A program made the translations under genes and the position numbers. Shown here one piece after another: positions 27,548 to 36,756 of a DNA stretch of 64,000 nucleotides. The stretch's first letter is position 1; every line of letters begins with the position of its first letter. A model generated the notes under the pieces. It made no database searches, had not been told where the DNA came from, and saw only the letters and a program-made list of their open reading frames with translations. The stretch comes from Clostridia bacterium (lineage in GTDB: Bacteria > Bacillota > Clostridia > Christensenellales > Aristaeellaceae), in NCBI GenBank assembly GCA_017460395.1, contig JAFUBA010000013.1, positions 17,353 through 81,352 of the forward strand. The letters are read 5' to 3'.

Positions 27548-28948
27548 TTATACGGGCATGGTCTTTTCTGCCTTGTTCAGCATACCGCTGTCAATCTTCA
27601 TCTGCTGTGCCTGGCGGTACTCAAAGAACTTCGGTGCTACCTTGGGGAACATTGCATAGGTCAGCACATCCTCGTCCTTCTGATACCACTGCCGCATCTC
27701 ACTCTTGAGCTGCTCCAGTTCCGGAGGCAGGGTGTCGGCAAAGCGGCAGGTGATCACCTCGGCATCGCCAATGCACTTCCTGCGCACTTCCTCGTTGACC
27801 TTGCCAGGCAGCTTGCCGTACTCGCCCCGCAGGAGGCCCTTGGACTCATTGGGCACCATCTTGTAGCGCTCACCGTACAGTACGTTCATGACGGCCTGGG
27901 TTCCGACGATCTGCGAGGTCGGAGTCACCAGCGGCGGGAAGCCGAAGTCCTCACGGACCCTCGGCACCTCTGCCAGCACGTCATAGTACTTGTCCATGGC
28001 GTTGGCAGCCTTCAGCTGGCCGATCAGGTTGGACAGCATGCCGCCTGGAACCTGATACTGCAGCGTCTTGACATCCACTGCCAGCACACGACCGGGATCG
28101 CGGAATCCGTCTGCTGTCAGGCGGTCCGCCACGGTACGGAAGTAGGAGGCCAGATCTGCCAGAAGATTCAGGTCAAGTCCGGAATCCCGTTCCTGGCCTG
28201 CGAGCGCTGCAACGATGGATTCCGTAGCAGGCTGAGAGGTACCGCTTGCAAGCGGTGACAGGCAGGTGTCGATAATATCTGCGCCTGCCTCCACAGACTT
28301 GAGAAGCACCATGGCTCCCGTGCCTGTGGTATTGTGGGTATGGATGTGAATCGGCAGCTTGGTGTGCTGCTTGAGCTTTTTGATCAGGCTGTAAGCATCA
28401 TAGGGCAGCAACAGATTGGCCATGTCCTTGATACAGATGATGTCTGCGCCCATCTGCTCAATTTCCTGGGCAAGGCGCACAAAGTAATCTTCATCATGGA
28501 CAGGGGACTTTGTGTAGCTCATGGCAATCTCAGCCAGCTTGCCGGCTTTCTTTGTTGCCTTCACGGCTGTCTGCATGTTGCGCAGATCATTGAGTGCATC
28601 AAAGCAGCGGATGATATCAATGCCGTTCTCGCAGGCCTTCTGCACAAAGAACTCCACCACATCATCAGAATACGGCCGGTATCCCAGAAGATTCTGGCCA
28701 CGCAGCAGCATCTGCAGCTTGGTGTTGGGCAGTGCCTTTTTCAGCTGTCTCAGTCTCTCCCAGGGATCTTCGTTGAGGAAGCGGATGCAGGCGTCATAGG
28801 TTGCGCCGCCCCAGCACTCCAGAGAATAGTAACCGACCTTATCCAGCCGCTCGCATGCGGGCAGCATCTCATCCGTGCGCATTCTGGTCGCAGCCTGGGA
28901 CTGATGGCCGTCGCGCAGGATGGTATCGGTAATCAGGATTTTAGACAT
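27548..28948 (-). CDS. oadA: Oxaloacetate decarboxylase/transcarboxylase alpha (pyruvate carboxyltransferase) subunit, no biotin domain
   Basis: 466 residues. A DRE-TIM carboxyltransferase barrel opens with TDTILRDGHQS and contains the metal-ligand HIHTHNTTGTG and the KDMANLLLPYDAY lysine segment. The PYC_OADA helical region follows. The biotinyl C-terminus found in fused OadA proteins is absent, so it resembles the 5S subunit of transcarboxylase or PycB-type subunits that work with a separate carrier, here encoded two genes upstream. The reaction would be carboxyl transfer between biotin and pyruvate/oxaloacetate. AAGGAGAT precedes the ATG. It is last in the operon. Confidence 0.93.
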   Translation of the reverse strand: MSKILITDTILRDGHQSQAATRMRTDEMLPACERLDKVGYYSLECWGGATYDACIRFLNEDPWERLRQLKKALPNTKLQMLLRGQNLLGYRPYSDDVVEFFVQKACENGIDIIRCFDALNDLRNMQTAVKATKKAGKLAEIAMSYTKSPVHDEDYFVRLAQEIEQMGADIICIKDMANLLLPYDAYSLIKKLKQHTKLPIHIHTHNTTGTGAMVLLKSVEAGADIIDTCLSPLASGTSQPATESIVAALAGQERDSGLDLNLLADLASYFRTVADRLTADGFRDPGRVLAVDVKTLQYQVPGGMLSNLIGQLKAANAMDKYYDVLAEVPRVREDFGFPPLVTPTSQIVGTQAVMNVLYGERYKMVPNESKGLLRGEYGKLPGKVNEEVRRKCIGDAEVITCRFADTLPPELEQLKSEMRQWYQKDEDVLTYAMFPKVAPKFFEYRQAQQMKIDSGMLNKAEKTMPV

Positions 28949-28983
28949 GAATCATTATCTCCTTGCTTTCTTGCTTCACTTCA

Positions 28984-30438
28984 TCAGCCAAACAGACTCA
29001 GCAGCACACCGGCAGCGATGGCACTGCCGATCACGCCTGCCACATTGGGGCCCATCGCATGCATCAGAAGGAAGTTGCCGGGATTCTCTTCCTGACCAAC
29101 CTTCTGGGACACACGTGCGGCCATGGGAACGGCAGACACACCAGCAGAGCCGATCAGCGGATTGATCTTTCCGCCGGAGAGCTTGTTCATCAGCTTGGCC
29201 AGCAGCAAACCGCCGGCGGTACCGACGCTGAAGGCCACAATGCCAAGCACGATGATCTTGATCGTCTGCAGATTCAGGAAGGTGTTGGCTGTAGCCGTGG
29301 CACCCACCGTGATGCCCAGGAAGATGGTGACGATATTCATCAGCTCATTCTGAACAGTCTTGTTGAGGCGTTCCACCACACCGCATTCCTTCATCAGGTT
29401 CCCAAGCATCAGGCAGCCCACGAGGGAGGAAGCACTGGGCAGAAGCAGAGATACCAGGATCGTCACCACGATGGGGAAGATGATCTTCTGTACCTTGGTG
29501 ACAGGCTTCAGCTGCTCCATGACGATCTGACGTTCCTTCTTGGTGGTCAGTGCTTTCATGATCGGGGGCTGAATCACAGGCACCAGGGCCATATAGCTGT
29601 AGGCAGCCACAGCGATCGGTCCGAGAAGATGCGGGGCCAGCTTGGACGTCAGCCAGATGGCTGTGGGACCGTCAGCACCACCGATGATGCCGATGGCGCC
29701 TGCTTCCTTGGGCATAAAGCCAAGGAGGGATGCACCGACAAAGGTGAAGAAAATACCAAGCTGGGCTGCGCCGCCCAGAAGAAGCGTCTTGGGGTTGGCC
29801 AGCAGCGGTCCGAAGTCCGTGGTGGCACCCACGCCCATGAAGATGAGGCAGGGGTAAATGCCAAGTTTTACGCCCAGATAGAGATAATCCAGAAGACCTG
29901 CATCAATCTTGCTGCCTGCCGTTGCCAGCAACATACCGCTGCTGGTAAACACCTGACCGCCAGAGATGAAGGCATCCTTGAGAACCATGGTGCACTCGGC
30001 ACCGTTGCCTGCCATATAGGCAATCACATCGCTCAGGGGAACCAGTGCGCTCCCGGTGACACCGGTGGCGCCCGTGATCTGGGCGATCAGCTGCTGTCCG
30101 TCCAGGGTGAGCACACCGCCTGCACTGTTGACAAGGTAACTGGCTGCATCGTGGACAAGGTCTTTTGAATTGATCAGGACCGCACCGCCGATCAGATTCC
30201 AGTTGGCATGTCCTCCGGCAAACAGTTCCTCGTGGAACACCTCGCTGCCCAACAGGTTGGTCAGCAGCATGCCGAATGCAATCGGCAAAAGCAGCAACGG
30301 TTCAAACTGCTTGACAATGGCAAGATACAGCAGAATGCACGCGATTGCCACCATGATCAAAGCCTTGGGATCTGCAAGAAACATGGCAATGCCACTGGTC
30401 GCATACAGATCTCTGAAGGCATCCAACACATTGATCAT
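28984..30438 (-). CDS. oadB: Na+-translocating biotin-dependent decarboxylase beta subunit
   Basis: 484-residue membrane pump subunit of the OadB/MmdB/GcdB family; it decarboxylates carboxybiotin and exports Na+. Key segments are [15 protein letters not shown] with the essential aspartate and [20 protein letters not shown]-terminal conserved [18 protein letters not shown] and [17 protein letters not shown] are intact. It is longer than usual (about 370-430), with an insertion of roughly 70-90 residues (about 75-160) rich in Gly/Ala/Ser between the first hydrophobic block and the core. The Shine-Dalgarno is weak. It is flanked by the carrier and the OadA-type gene in one operon. Confidence 0.94.
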   Translation of the reverse strand: MINVLDAFRDLYATSGIAMFLADPKALIMVAIACILLYLAIVKQFEPLLLLPIAFGMLLTNLLGSEVFHEELFAGGHANWNLIGGAVLINSKDLVHDAASYLVNSAGGVLTLDGQQLIAQITGATGVTGSALVPLSDVIAYMAGNGAECTMVLKDAFISGGQVFTSSGMLLATAGSKIDAGLLDYLYLGVKLGIYPCLIFMGVGATTDFGPLLANPKTLLLGGAAQLGIFFTFVGASLLGFMPKEAGAIGIIGGADGPTAIWLTSKLAPHLLGPIAVAAYSYMALVPVIQPPIMKALTTKKERQIVMEQLKPVTKVQKIIFPIVVTILVSLLLPSASSLVGCLMLGNLMKECGVVERLNKTVQNELMNIVTIFLGITVGATATANTFLNLQTIKIIVLGIVAFSVGTAGGLLLAKLMNKLSGGKINPLIGSAGVSAVPMAARVSQKVGQEENPGNFLLMHAMGPNVAGVIGSAIAAGVLLSLFG

Positions 30439-30521
30439 GCTATCAAATTCAACTCACTTTCTTTGGTTCATGGTTCATCGGCATAGATGACCATGATAGG
30501 GAAATTTGTCAAATTCGACTG

Positions 30522-30902
<381 letters not shown>

Positions 30903-30981
30903 ATTGAATTACTCTCCCTTATATATTTTTATTGACTCAGCCAAACCAATTCTATTCATGCCAATCGGGCACAGATGGACA

Positions 30982-31362
30982 TCAGAAACGGCTGAGGATC
31001 TGTTCTTCCCTGCCCTTTTTCTGCCAGGCGGGAGCATTTGAAATTCTGCGGACATGTTTCACGACAAACCCATTTCCGGGTGCCGTATCCATCATGCATG
31101 CAATCGCTGCCGTGATGACAGCAATGAGTTCATCCTGATTCTCCTCTGCGGCTTCCTCCTCTGCCGGGGAAGTCGGAGGAGCGGCCTGCACTGATTTTGC
31201 AGGCATCTGAGGTGCAGTCTTCTTCTTTCCGATTCCTCCCGTGACAGACAACAGGAGCTTGATCAGAAAAATCAGTACCGTCAGACCGAAGATCACAATC
31301 AGCATGCCGATGAGGGTCACCAGCAGACCATTGGACAGGTCAAGCGGACGTGAAAAATCCAT
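30982..31362 (-). CDS. OadG/MmdD-like gamma/delta subunit
   Basis: 126 residues with one membrane helix (about 12-40), a charged Ala/Pro/Glu-rich linker, and a short C-terminal helix region DELIAVITAAIACMMD typical of OadG-family subunits that bridge the membrane pump to the soluble carboxyltransferases. A strong AAGGAGG precedes the ATG. Assignment between OadG and MmdD is by context; the C-terminal QILSRF-type ending is seen in Clostridia members. Confidence 0.88.
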   Translation of the reverse strand: MDFSRPLDLSNGLLVTLIGMLIVIFGLTVLIFLIKLLLSVTGGIGKKKTAPQMPAKSVQAAPPTSPAEEEAAEENQDELIAVITAAIACMMDTAPGNGFVVKHVRRISNAPAWQKKGREEQILSRF

Positions 31363-31426
31363 ATTTGTTCCTCCTTCATCGAAGTGTTCGGGGCATTCTC
31401 GTCAGATTCGTCGTAAAAAGGCGATA

Positions 31427-32911
31427 TCAGATCGGGAGGTTCCCATGCTTCTTGGGAGGATTGCTGTCACGCTTGGAGGAGAGCATCTCCAGGGCGGAAA
31501 GTACATACTGACGTGTCTGCGCAGGCAGGATGACATCGTCCACGAGGCCGCATTTTGCAGCCACAGTCCCGTCTGCCACTTCATTTGCAAACCTTTCTTC
31601 CAGCTCTGCTCTGCTCTCGAGGGCAGGCTTTTTGTCCGCGATCAGATCCTTTTCGTAGAGCACCTGAACAGCTGCTTCCTTTGTGAGCGCGGAGATCACG
31701 GCGCCCGGCCATGCATAAGTGATATCCGCATTGGCTTTGCCACCCATGGCCACATACGCCTGTCCAATGGCATTGCCGGCAATCACGCTGACCTTTGCAG
31801 TGGTCGCCTCTGCATAGGCATACAGAAGCTGTGCAGCCGACCGCATCGTCCAGGCCTGCTGATTTTTCTTCGGCACCTGAATGCCGGTAGAATTGATGAA
31901 GGATACCACAGGAATAGAATAGCAGTCGCAGAATCGCACAAAACGGGCAGCCTTGCCACAGCTCTGGGCCGTCAGTTCGCCGTCAGAAATCTGTGCATTG
32001 CTGACCACGAGTCCTGCCGTTCTCCCGCCAAGTCGCGCAAGGGCTACACGGATCTCGTCCCCGTATCCTGCATACAGTTCAATGAACTGTCCATCATCCG
32101 CCATCTGCGAAAGGATCGCCTGGGAATCCTGTGCATCTTCGATTTCAAGCAGCCGGTTCAGATCATCGCCGTCTGTTTCGGGTGCATCCTCCGCATTGCA
32201 GCCAGGCAGCAGGTCCAGAAGAGCGCAAGTCAGCTGAAGTGCCTCGTCTTCATTCGCACATGTGAGTGCCACGCCGCCCTGTGACTTCACGTTATCCGCT
32301 CCACCAAGTGCCTTCGCATCCACCGTCTCTCCGGTCACAGCGCTGACCACCTGCGGTCCATAGACCATGAGCGTACCCACATCTGAGGCCTGAATGGTCA
32401 CATCTGCGAGCTGGGAGATCAGGGCTGCACCGCCGCACACCGGGCCGAGCACCAGCGCTATCATCGGGCATACGCCGCTCATGCGTGCCATATGGGCATA
32501 CACCTCGGCGTAGGCATCCATTGCAAGGGCACCTTCATCCACCCGTACACCTGCACTGTCGCACAGTGCGACCACAGGGGCACCGGTCTTCATGGCCATT
32601 TCCAGAACCTTCACGATCTTTCTGGACTGCATCTGTCCCATAGCTCCGCCGTGCACCGTGAAGTCCTGTGCAAACAGGTATACCGGCCTGTCCTGCACCG
32701 TGCCATATCCTGTGACCACGCCAGCGTAGTCTTCAGATTTGGACATAAGTACATCCAGCTCCACAAAACTTCCCTCATCAAGAAGTTTTGCCACACGCTC
32801 TCTCGCCGTCATCTTTCCGGCTGCATGCTGCTTTTGAATGCGCTCGCTGTCTCCCTGCAGTATTTCCTGCCGCTTGGCAAGAGCCTGCTGAAGTACCTGC
32901 GTATTCGCCAT
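31427..32911 (-). CDS. mmdA: CoA-ester carboxyltransferase subunit (MmdA/12S type)
   Basis: 494-residue acyl-CoA carboxyltransferase with the two crotonase-like halves expected of methylmalonyl-CoA decarboxylase alpha or transcarboxylase 12S. Visible segments are GKMTARERVAKLLDEGSF, FAQDFTVHGGAMG, LGPVCGGAAL as N-half oxyanion turn, and GNAIGQAYVAMGGK as the C-half turn. It is slightly shorter than the usual 510-520. The natural thioester (methylmalonyl-, malonyl- or glutaconyl-CoA) cannot be decided from sequence; methylmalonyl-CoA is the most common. GGAGGG lies nine bases before the ATG. It is first of a five-gene operon. Confidence 0.9.
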   Translation of the reverse strand: MANTQVLQQALAKRQEILQGDSERIQKQHAAGKMTARERVAKLLDEGSFVELDVLMSKSEDYAGVVTGYGTVQDRPVYLFAQDFTVHGGAMGQMQSRKIVKVLEMAMKTGAPVVALCDSAGVRVDEGALAMDAYAEVYAHMARMSGVCPMIALVLGPVCGGAALISQLADVTIQASDVGTLMVYGPQVVSAVTGETVDAKALGGADNVKSQGGVALTCANEDEALQLTCALLDLLPGCNAEDAPETDGDDLNRLLEIEDAQDSQAILSQMADDGQFIELYAGYGDEIRVALARLGGRTAGLVVSNAQISDGELTAQSCGKAARFVRFCDCYSIPVVSFINSTGIQVPKKNQQAWTMRSAAQLLYAYAEATTAKVSVIAGNAIGQAYVAMGGKANADITYAWPGAVISALTKEAAVQVLYEKDLIADKKPALESRAELEERFANEVADGTVAAKCGLVDDVILPAQTRQYVLSALEMLSSKRDSNPPKKHGNLPI

Positions 32912-32960
32912 GTCCTTTATCCCTCCATGTTTGTAGAAAGCATTTATTGGCGGAGAAAAG

Positions 32961-32980
32961 GGAATTCAAAAAAGAATTCC
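32961..32980 (-). other. A/T-rich hairpin in the mmdA leader
   Basis: GGAATTC and GAATTCC (32961-32967, 32974-32980) form a perfect 7-bp stem around six A (six T in the RNA sense strand), just after the likely transcription start. It may protect the 5' end of the mRNA. Confidence 0.4.
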
Positions 32981-32992
32981 TATTTTCACCCG

Positions 32993-33001
32993 ACTATAAC
33001 A
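32993..33001 (-). promoter_or_regulatory. Extended -10 promoter of the decarboxylase operon
   Basis: Minus strand TGT-TATAGT with the hexamer at 32993-32998. No clear -35 box. Together with the terminator at 27511 it bounds a single operon of about 5.4 kb. The rest of the 221-base gap holds only the mgtE terminator. Confidence 0.5.
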
Positions 33002-33101
33002 GTTCTGTATGTATTCCCCGTTTCCTGCCATCATTCGAAGGACTTTGATGAGAAAATTTCACGCACTTTGTCCCTCAGGCTCCTCATGGTACGTCAAAGA
33101 A

Positions 33102-33123
33102 GGACAGCGCACCCGCGCTGTCC
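33102..33123 (-). terminator. Terminator of mgtE
   Basis: GGACAGCGC and GCGCTGTCC form a perfect 9-bp stem with a 4-base loop, nine bases after the mgtE stop, followed on the minus strand by TTCTTTG. Confidence 0.75.
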
Positions 33124-33132
33124 CAGAACGCC

Positions 33133-34728
33133 TTATGAAAAATGCAGCACATTGATCAGCAGCACCCAGATCAGTCCGTAATACGTGACGACACCTACCA
33201 GGTCTGTGAGTGTGGTAATCAGTGGACCTGATGCTACCGCAGGATCAATCTTCAGTTTCTTGAAGAACAGAGGCACCACGGTGCCCGTCAGACTTGAAAT
33301 GGTCATGGCAATCACCATGGCAAAGCCGATACAGGCACTGACGGTATAACAGAAGCCCCAGCTCCTTCCCGTCTGAATGAGATGCAGATAAAAACCCACA
33401 AACGCAAACGAAATAAGCCCCAGAAGGAGACCGTCACAGAAGCCGGCTCTGCCTTCCTTAAAGACTAAATGACGCTTCTGCTTGCCTGTCAGGTTCTCAT
33501 CTGTCAGCACGCGGATCGTGACCGCCAGGGACTGTGTCCCGACGTTTCCTGCCATATCCAGAATCATGGACTGGAAGGCCACTACAAAGGCCAGCTGCTG
33601 CATGACCGGTTCAAACAGGCCGACCACCGAGGACACGACAAGGCCAAGAAGCATGAGGATAAGCAGCCACGGAGAGCGCTTTTTGATGGACTGCAACAGC
33701 GGTTCGTTCAGATCCTCCTCTGCTGTCAGACCACCGAGTTTTGCATAGTCCTCGCCCATCTCCTCGTCGACGACTTCCACCAGGTCCTGGGATGTAATGA
33801 CACCCAGCAGCTTCATATCACTGTCCACCACAGGAATGGAGTCTTCGGAATAGTCTTTCAGCTGTTCGATGCAGTCATCCACGGACTCATGGTCGTAGAC
33901 ATAGGGGTAACTTGTGGTCACCAGTGTATCAAGATCGGTTCCGTCCCGGGCAATGATCAGGTCCTGCAGGTTGATGGCGCCGTAGTACTTTTCAGTCTCC
34001 AGATCTTCCAGGACGTAAATCGTCGACAGGTTATCATTATCCGCAGCCTGATCCACCAACGATTTCATTGCCTGCTTGACCGTAAGGAAACGCGGGATGG
34101 CGATATAGTTTGTCGTCATCTTGCTGCCGATCTCGTCATCTTCGTAGGACTGAATCAGCTGGATGTCTTCTCTCGCCTCATCATCATCCATGTGCTGAAT
34201 GATGGCCCTCTGCTGTGCTTCATCCAGATCTTCCAGCACGTCCACCGCGTCATCGGCATCCATGTTCTGCACGATGTCGGCCGCAATGTCCGGGGTAAGC
34301 TCTGCGATATAGTCACTGGCGTCATCCAGGTAAGCAAAGATCTCCGAGACTTCCTCTGCACCCAGCACATGGTACAGGGATATACGTTCTTCCTTCGACA
34401 GGTCCTTGAGGGCATCTGCCAGGTCGTTGGCGTGATAATCCGCCAGCCGCTCCCGGAGCTCCGCCTGGGTGATATCGCTTCGGATGATCTCCGTCAGTTC
34501 CTGCTGATAGTCCGGATGCTCAAAGACTTCCTCGTGATCCTCCTCTGTCTCCATGGGATCCTCGTGTTCATCGTCCGAGATATCCTCTGGTGCGGTGGCA
34601 GTGTCTGTTTGGTTCTGGACAGGTTCCTGGATTTTTTCTTCCGCTCCCGGATGATCCTCCTGGATGTTCTGGCTGATTTCCAGATTCTCTTCCGGCTGCA
34701 CAGCCGGCTTCATCTCATTGTTTTCCAC
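33133..34728 (-). CDS. mgtE: Magnesium transporter MgtE
   Basis: 531-residue Mg2+ channel. In order: an unusual acidic Glu/Asp/Gln-rich N-terminal extension (about residues 1-75), the MgtE_N superhelical domain with LADYHANDLADALKDLSKEER, a CBS pair (MTTNYIAIPRFLTVKQAM and later SIPVVDSDMKLLGVITSQDL), a connecting helix, and five membrane segments including VVSSVVGLFE and AGNVGTQSLAVTIR, the pore-lining region. Mg2+ bound between the cytosolic domains closes the pore. The start is GTG with AAAGGAGGAAGGAAC upstream. A riboswitch-like leader and a consensus promoter precede it. Confidence 0.96.
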   Translation of the reverse strand: MENNEMKPAVQPEENLEISQNIQEDHPGAEEKIQEPVQNQTDTATAPEDISDDEHEDPMETEEDHEEVFEHPDYQQELTEIIRSDITQAELRERLADYHANDLADALKDLSKEERISLYHVLGAEEVSEIFAYLDDASDYIAELTPDIAADIVQNMDADDAVDVLEDLDEAQQRAIIQHMDDDEAREDIQLIQSYEDDEIGSKMTTNYIAIPRFLTVKQAMKSLVDQAADNDNLSTIYVLEDLETEKYYGAINLQDLIIARDGTDLDTLVTTSYPYVYDHESVDDCIEQLKDYSEDSIPVVDSDMKLLGVITSQDLVEVVDEEMGEDYAKLGGLTAEEDLNEPLLQSIKKRSPWLLILMLLGLVVSSVVGLFEPVMQQLAFVVAFQSMILDMAGNVGTQSLAVTIRVLTDENLTGKQKRHLVFKEGRAGFCDGLLLGLISFAFVGFYLHLIQTGRSWGFCYTVSACIGFAMVIAMTISSLTGTVVPLFFKKLKIDPAVASGPLITTLTDLVGVVTYYGLIWVLLINVLHFS

Positions 34729-34800
34729 GTTCCTTCCTCCTTTGTTTGGCTTGAATTCAGGGAAACCGAATTGCGGGCCATAGTCTGGAGGAGTGGATGT

Positions 34801-34920
34801 CTTCCCGTAGAAACTCAGCGTTCCATAGTCTCTGTTCTACGCGCAAAGGCGAAGACAGCTGGGAGGATATCCGTCTCCGCTACACTCATGACCGTCCACG
34901 CTGTCTCACCTTACCTTTCT
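34801..34920 (-). promoter_or_regulatory. Candidate Mg2+-sensing M-box (ykoK) riboswitch
   Basis: In the minus-strand RNA the element opens with GGUAAGGUGAGAC, close to the M-box GUUAGGUGAGGC, and closes with CUAUGGAACGCUGAGUUUC then UACGGGAAG, resembling the M-box 3' core (CUAUGCC...GCUAAAGCUCUACG). It sits in the roughly 265-base leader of mgtE, the classic M-box target. The 9-mer CCATAGTCT occurs in the aptamer (34823-34831) and again in the presumed expression platform (34778-34786), which would suit alternative pairing. No obvious terminator hairpin with a T-run is seen, so control may be by Shine-Dalgarno access. The central part diverges from consensus. Confidence 0.6.
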
Positions 34921-34939
34921 GTCAAAACAGTTCTTCTAG

Positions 34940-34969
34940 TTGAGATTCTTCGAATTGAGATTCTTCGGA
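34940..34969 (-). repeat. 15-bp tandem repeat in the mgtE leader
   Basis: TTGAGATTCTTCGAA (34940-34954) is followed directly by TTGAGATTCTTCGGA (34955-34969) and then a TTGAACG remnant. It is non-coding and lies between the promoter and the riboswitch-like element. Confidence 0.65.
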
Positions 34970-34975
34970 TTGAAC

Positions 34976-34991
34976 GTTACAAAACTGTAAC
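34976..34991. promoter_or_regulatory. Operator-like palindrome at the mgtE transcription start
   Basis: GTTACA (34976-34981) and TGTAAC (34986-34991) are perfect inverted arms around AAAC. They begin about ten bases after the -10 box, across the expected start of transcription. Confidence 0.4.
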
Positions 34992-35000
34992 ACCAGAACA

Positions 35001-35029
35001 ATTATAAAAATACACGATTTAAGTGTCAA
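35001..35029 (-). promoter_or_regulatory. Perfect consensus promoter of mgtE
   Basis: Minus strand TTGACA (35024-35029), exactly 17 bases, TATAAT (35001-35006), immediately after the dnaX stop. With a full-consensus promoter, control of mgtE is likely to act after initiation, which supports the riboswitch reading. Confidence 0.85.
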
Positions 35030-35033
35030 TTCT

Positions 35034-36656
35034 TCATTCCTGGACCACCACATTTTCTCTGCCGAACGCGTCGATCAGATCGCCCAGCCCAGGATCCTCT
35101 TCCTTAGCTTGCTTTGCAGATGGCTGTACTTTTTCCCCAGGCAGTACCGCCCGGAATGTGCATGGTTTGCCTGCTGCCTCGGACAGCGCCTGATCCATGA
35201 TCGTGCGGAAGGCTTCTCCCCCAAGGATCCGTATGTAGGACTCATAGGATGATTCCCATAGATAACAGTCACCCTCGCAGCCGACAAATTTACCCTGCAG
35301 GAGCATGCCGAATTTACCTGCCTCGGTTTTCTTGATGAAATCCATTGCGGCCTTCCAGACCGCCTGTTCATCGCCGCTGACCACCCGCTGCACGGTGGCA
35401 GAGGGCATCTCCTGTGCTCCGCGTGACTCTGCCGCTCTGCTTCTCTGCCTGACATTTGCCCCGTCCTGCAGCCTTCTCTGAATGTCATCCAGTTTTCTTT
35501 CAAGGTCCCGCACTTTTTCGGCAAGATCTTCCTGCCCCTCCTGCGAGGTGCCTGTCCCCTGCTGGGTGCTCGAACCTGTGCATGCACGTACGGTAGCATT
35601 TTCAAGGGCAATACGTGGGGATGTAGCATAGCGCAGGGAAGTTTCCACATCCATGAAAATGTCCATCATGTGCATGAGACTGGATGGAGGAAACTGCTTC
35701 GCCTGCTCAATATATTCCTGCGCATCCTCCGCAGTAATCTCCAGAAGGTCTGCCAGATCCTTTTCACAGTATACAGCCATCTGCAGTGATCTCAGATGCT
35801 GAGCAATGCTCCTTGAAAATACGATGGGTTCCCGGCCTGCGCGCATCAGTTCGTCAATCATCATCATCGTCTCGGAAATGTTCTTACGGCTGAGAGCATC
35901 CGAGAAGCGGAAGAGAAAGCCCCGGTCCGCCGTACCGAGCACCTGATGGACCAGCTCCGCATCCACATTCTGCCCATATCCAAGGCACATATCCAGAATG
36001 GAGAGCGCATCGCGCATGCCGCCCTCGGCAGCTCTTGCGATCATCTGAAGCGCGTCGTCTGTGGCCTGAGCGCCCGCTCCATCCACCGCCTCACGCAGTC
36101 TTCCCTGGATGAGCTTTGCAGGGATCCGGCTGAAATCAAAGCGCTGGCACCGGCTGAGAATCGTAGCAGGCAGCTTCTGGGGCTCCGTGGTAGCCAGAAT
36201 GAAGACGGCGTGCGCCGGTGGCTCCTCGAGCGTCTTGAGGAGCGCGTTGAAAGCTGCCAGGGAGAGCATATGTACTTCGTCGATGATATATACCTTATAC
36301 CGGTGAAACTGCGGCGGGTACTGAATGGTTTCCCTCAGTTCTCTCACCTGGTCCACACCGTTGTTGCTGGCAGCGTCAATCTCCTGCACATCCAAAGAAT
36401 CATTTTCCAGAAGCCTTCTGCAGCTCTCGCATTCGCCGCAGGGATCTCCATCCAAAGGATGTTCGCAGTTGATTGCCCTGGAGAGAATCTTGGCGGTACT
36501 GGTTTTGCCGGTGCCCCTGCTGCCGCAGAAAAGATACGCATGAGCGATCCGACCAGATGTTACCTGGTTTTTCAGTGTCTGACGGATGTTTTCCTGCCCC
36601 ACCATCTGGGAAAACGTCAGCGGCCTCCACTGCCTGTATAGTGCCTGATATGCCAT
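35034..36656 (-). CDS. dnaX: DNA polymerase III subunit gamma/tau
   Basis: 540-residue clamp-loader ATPase. It begins with the family pattern MAYQALYRQWRPLTFSQMVG. Walker A is GSRGTGKTSTAK, the zinc module is the four cysteines in CEHPLDGDPCGECESC, Walker B/DExx is IIDEVHMLS, sensor 1 is ATTEPQKLPATILSRCQRF. The tau-like C-terminal part is short with a coiled-coil (LAEKVRDLERKLDDIQRRLQ). I see no obvious frameshift signal for a separate gamma form. GGGAGG precedes the ATG. It loads the beta clamp at the replication fork. Confidence 0.96.
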   Translation of the reverse strand: MAYQALYRQWRPLTFSQMVGQENIRQTLKNQVTSGRIAHAYLFCGSRGTGKTSTAKILSRAINCEHPLDGDPCGECESCRRLLENDSLDVQEIDAASNNGVDQVRELRETIQYPPQFHRYKVYIIDEVHMLSLAAFNALLKTLEEPPAHAVFILATTEPQKLPATILSRCQRFDFSRIPAKLIQGRLREAVDGAGAQATDDALQMIARAAEGGMRDALSILDMCLGYGQNVDAELVHQVLGTADRGFLFRFSDALSRKNISETMMMIDELMRAGREPIVFSRSIAQHLRSLQMAVYCEKDLADLLEITAEDAQEYIEQAKQFPPSSLMHMMDIFMDVETSLRYATSPRIALENATVRACTGSSTQQGTGTSQEGQEDLAEKVRDLERKLDDIQRRLQDGANVRQRSRAAESRGAQEMPSATVQRVVSGDEQAVWKAAMDFIKKTEAGKFGMLLQGKFVGCEGDCYLWESSYESYIRILGGEAFRTIMDQALSEAAGKPCTFRAVLPGEKVQPSAKQAKEEDPGLGDLIDAFGRENVVVQE

Positions 36657-36682
36657 AAGTACCTCCCTGTCTGGAAAAAGGA

Positions 36683-36714
36683 AAAGCCAGCCCGCGGTCT
36701 GCTGAACTGGCTTT
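36683..36714 (-). terminator. Probable terminator of cysS
   Basis: AAAGCCAG and CTGGCTTT form an 8-bp stem with a 16-base loop; a T-rich TCCTTTTTCC follows on the minus strand. It lies between cysS and dnaX, about 40 bases after the cysS stop. Confidence 0.55.
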
Positions 36715-36756
36715 CCTCATGCCTTACTTCTCTGGAACTGCCGGAGCAGGCCTTTC

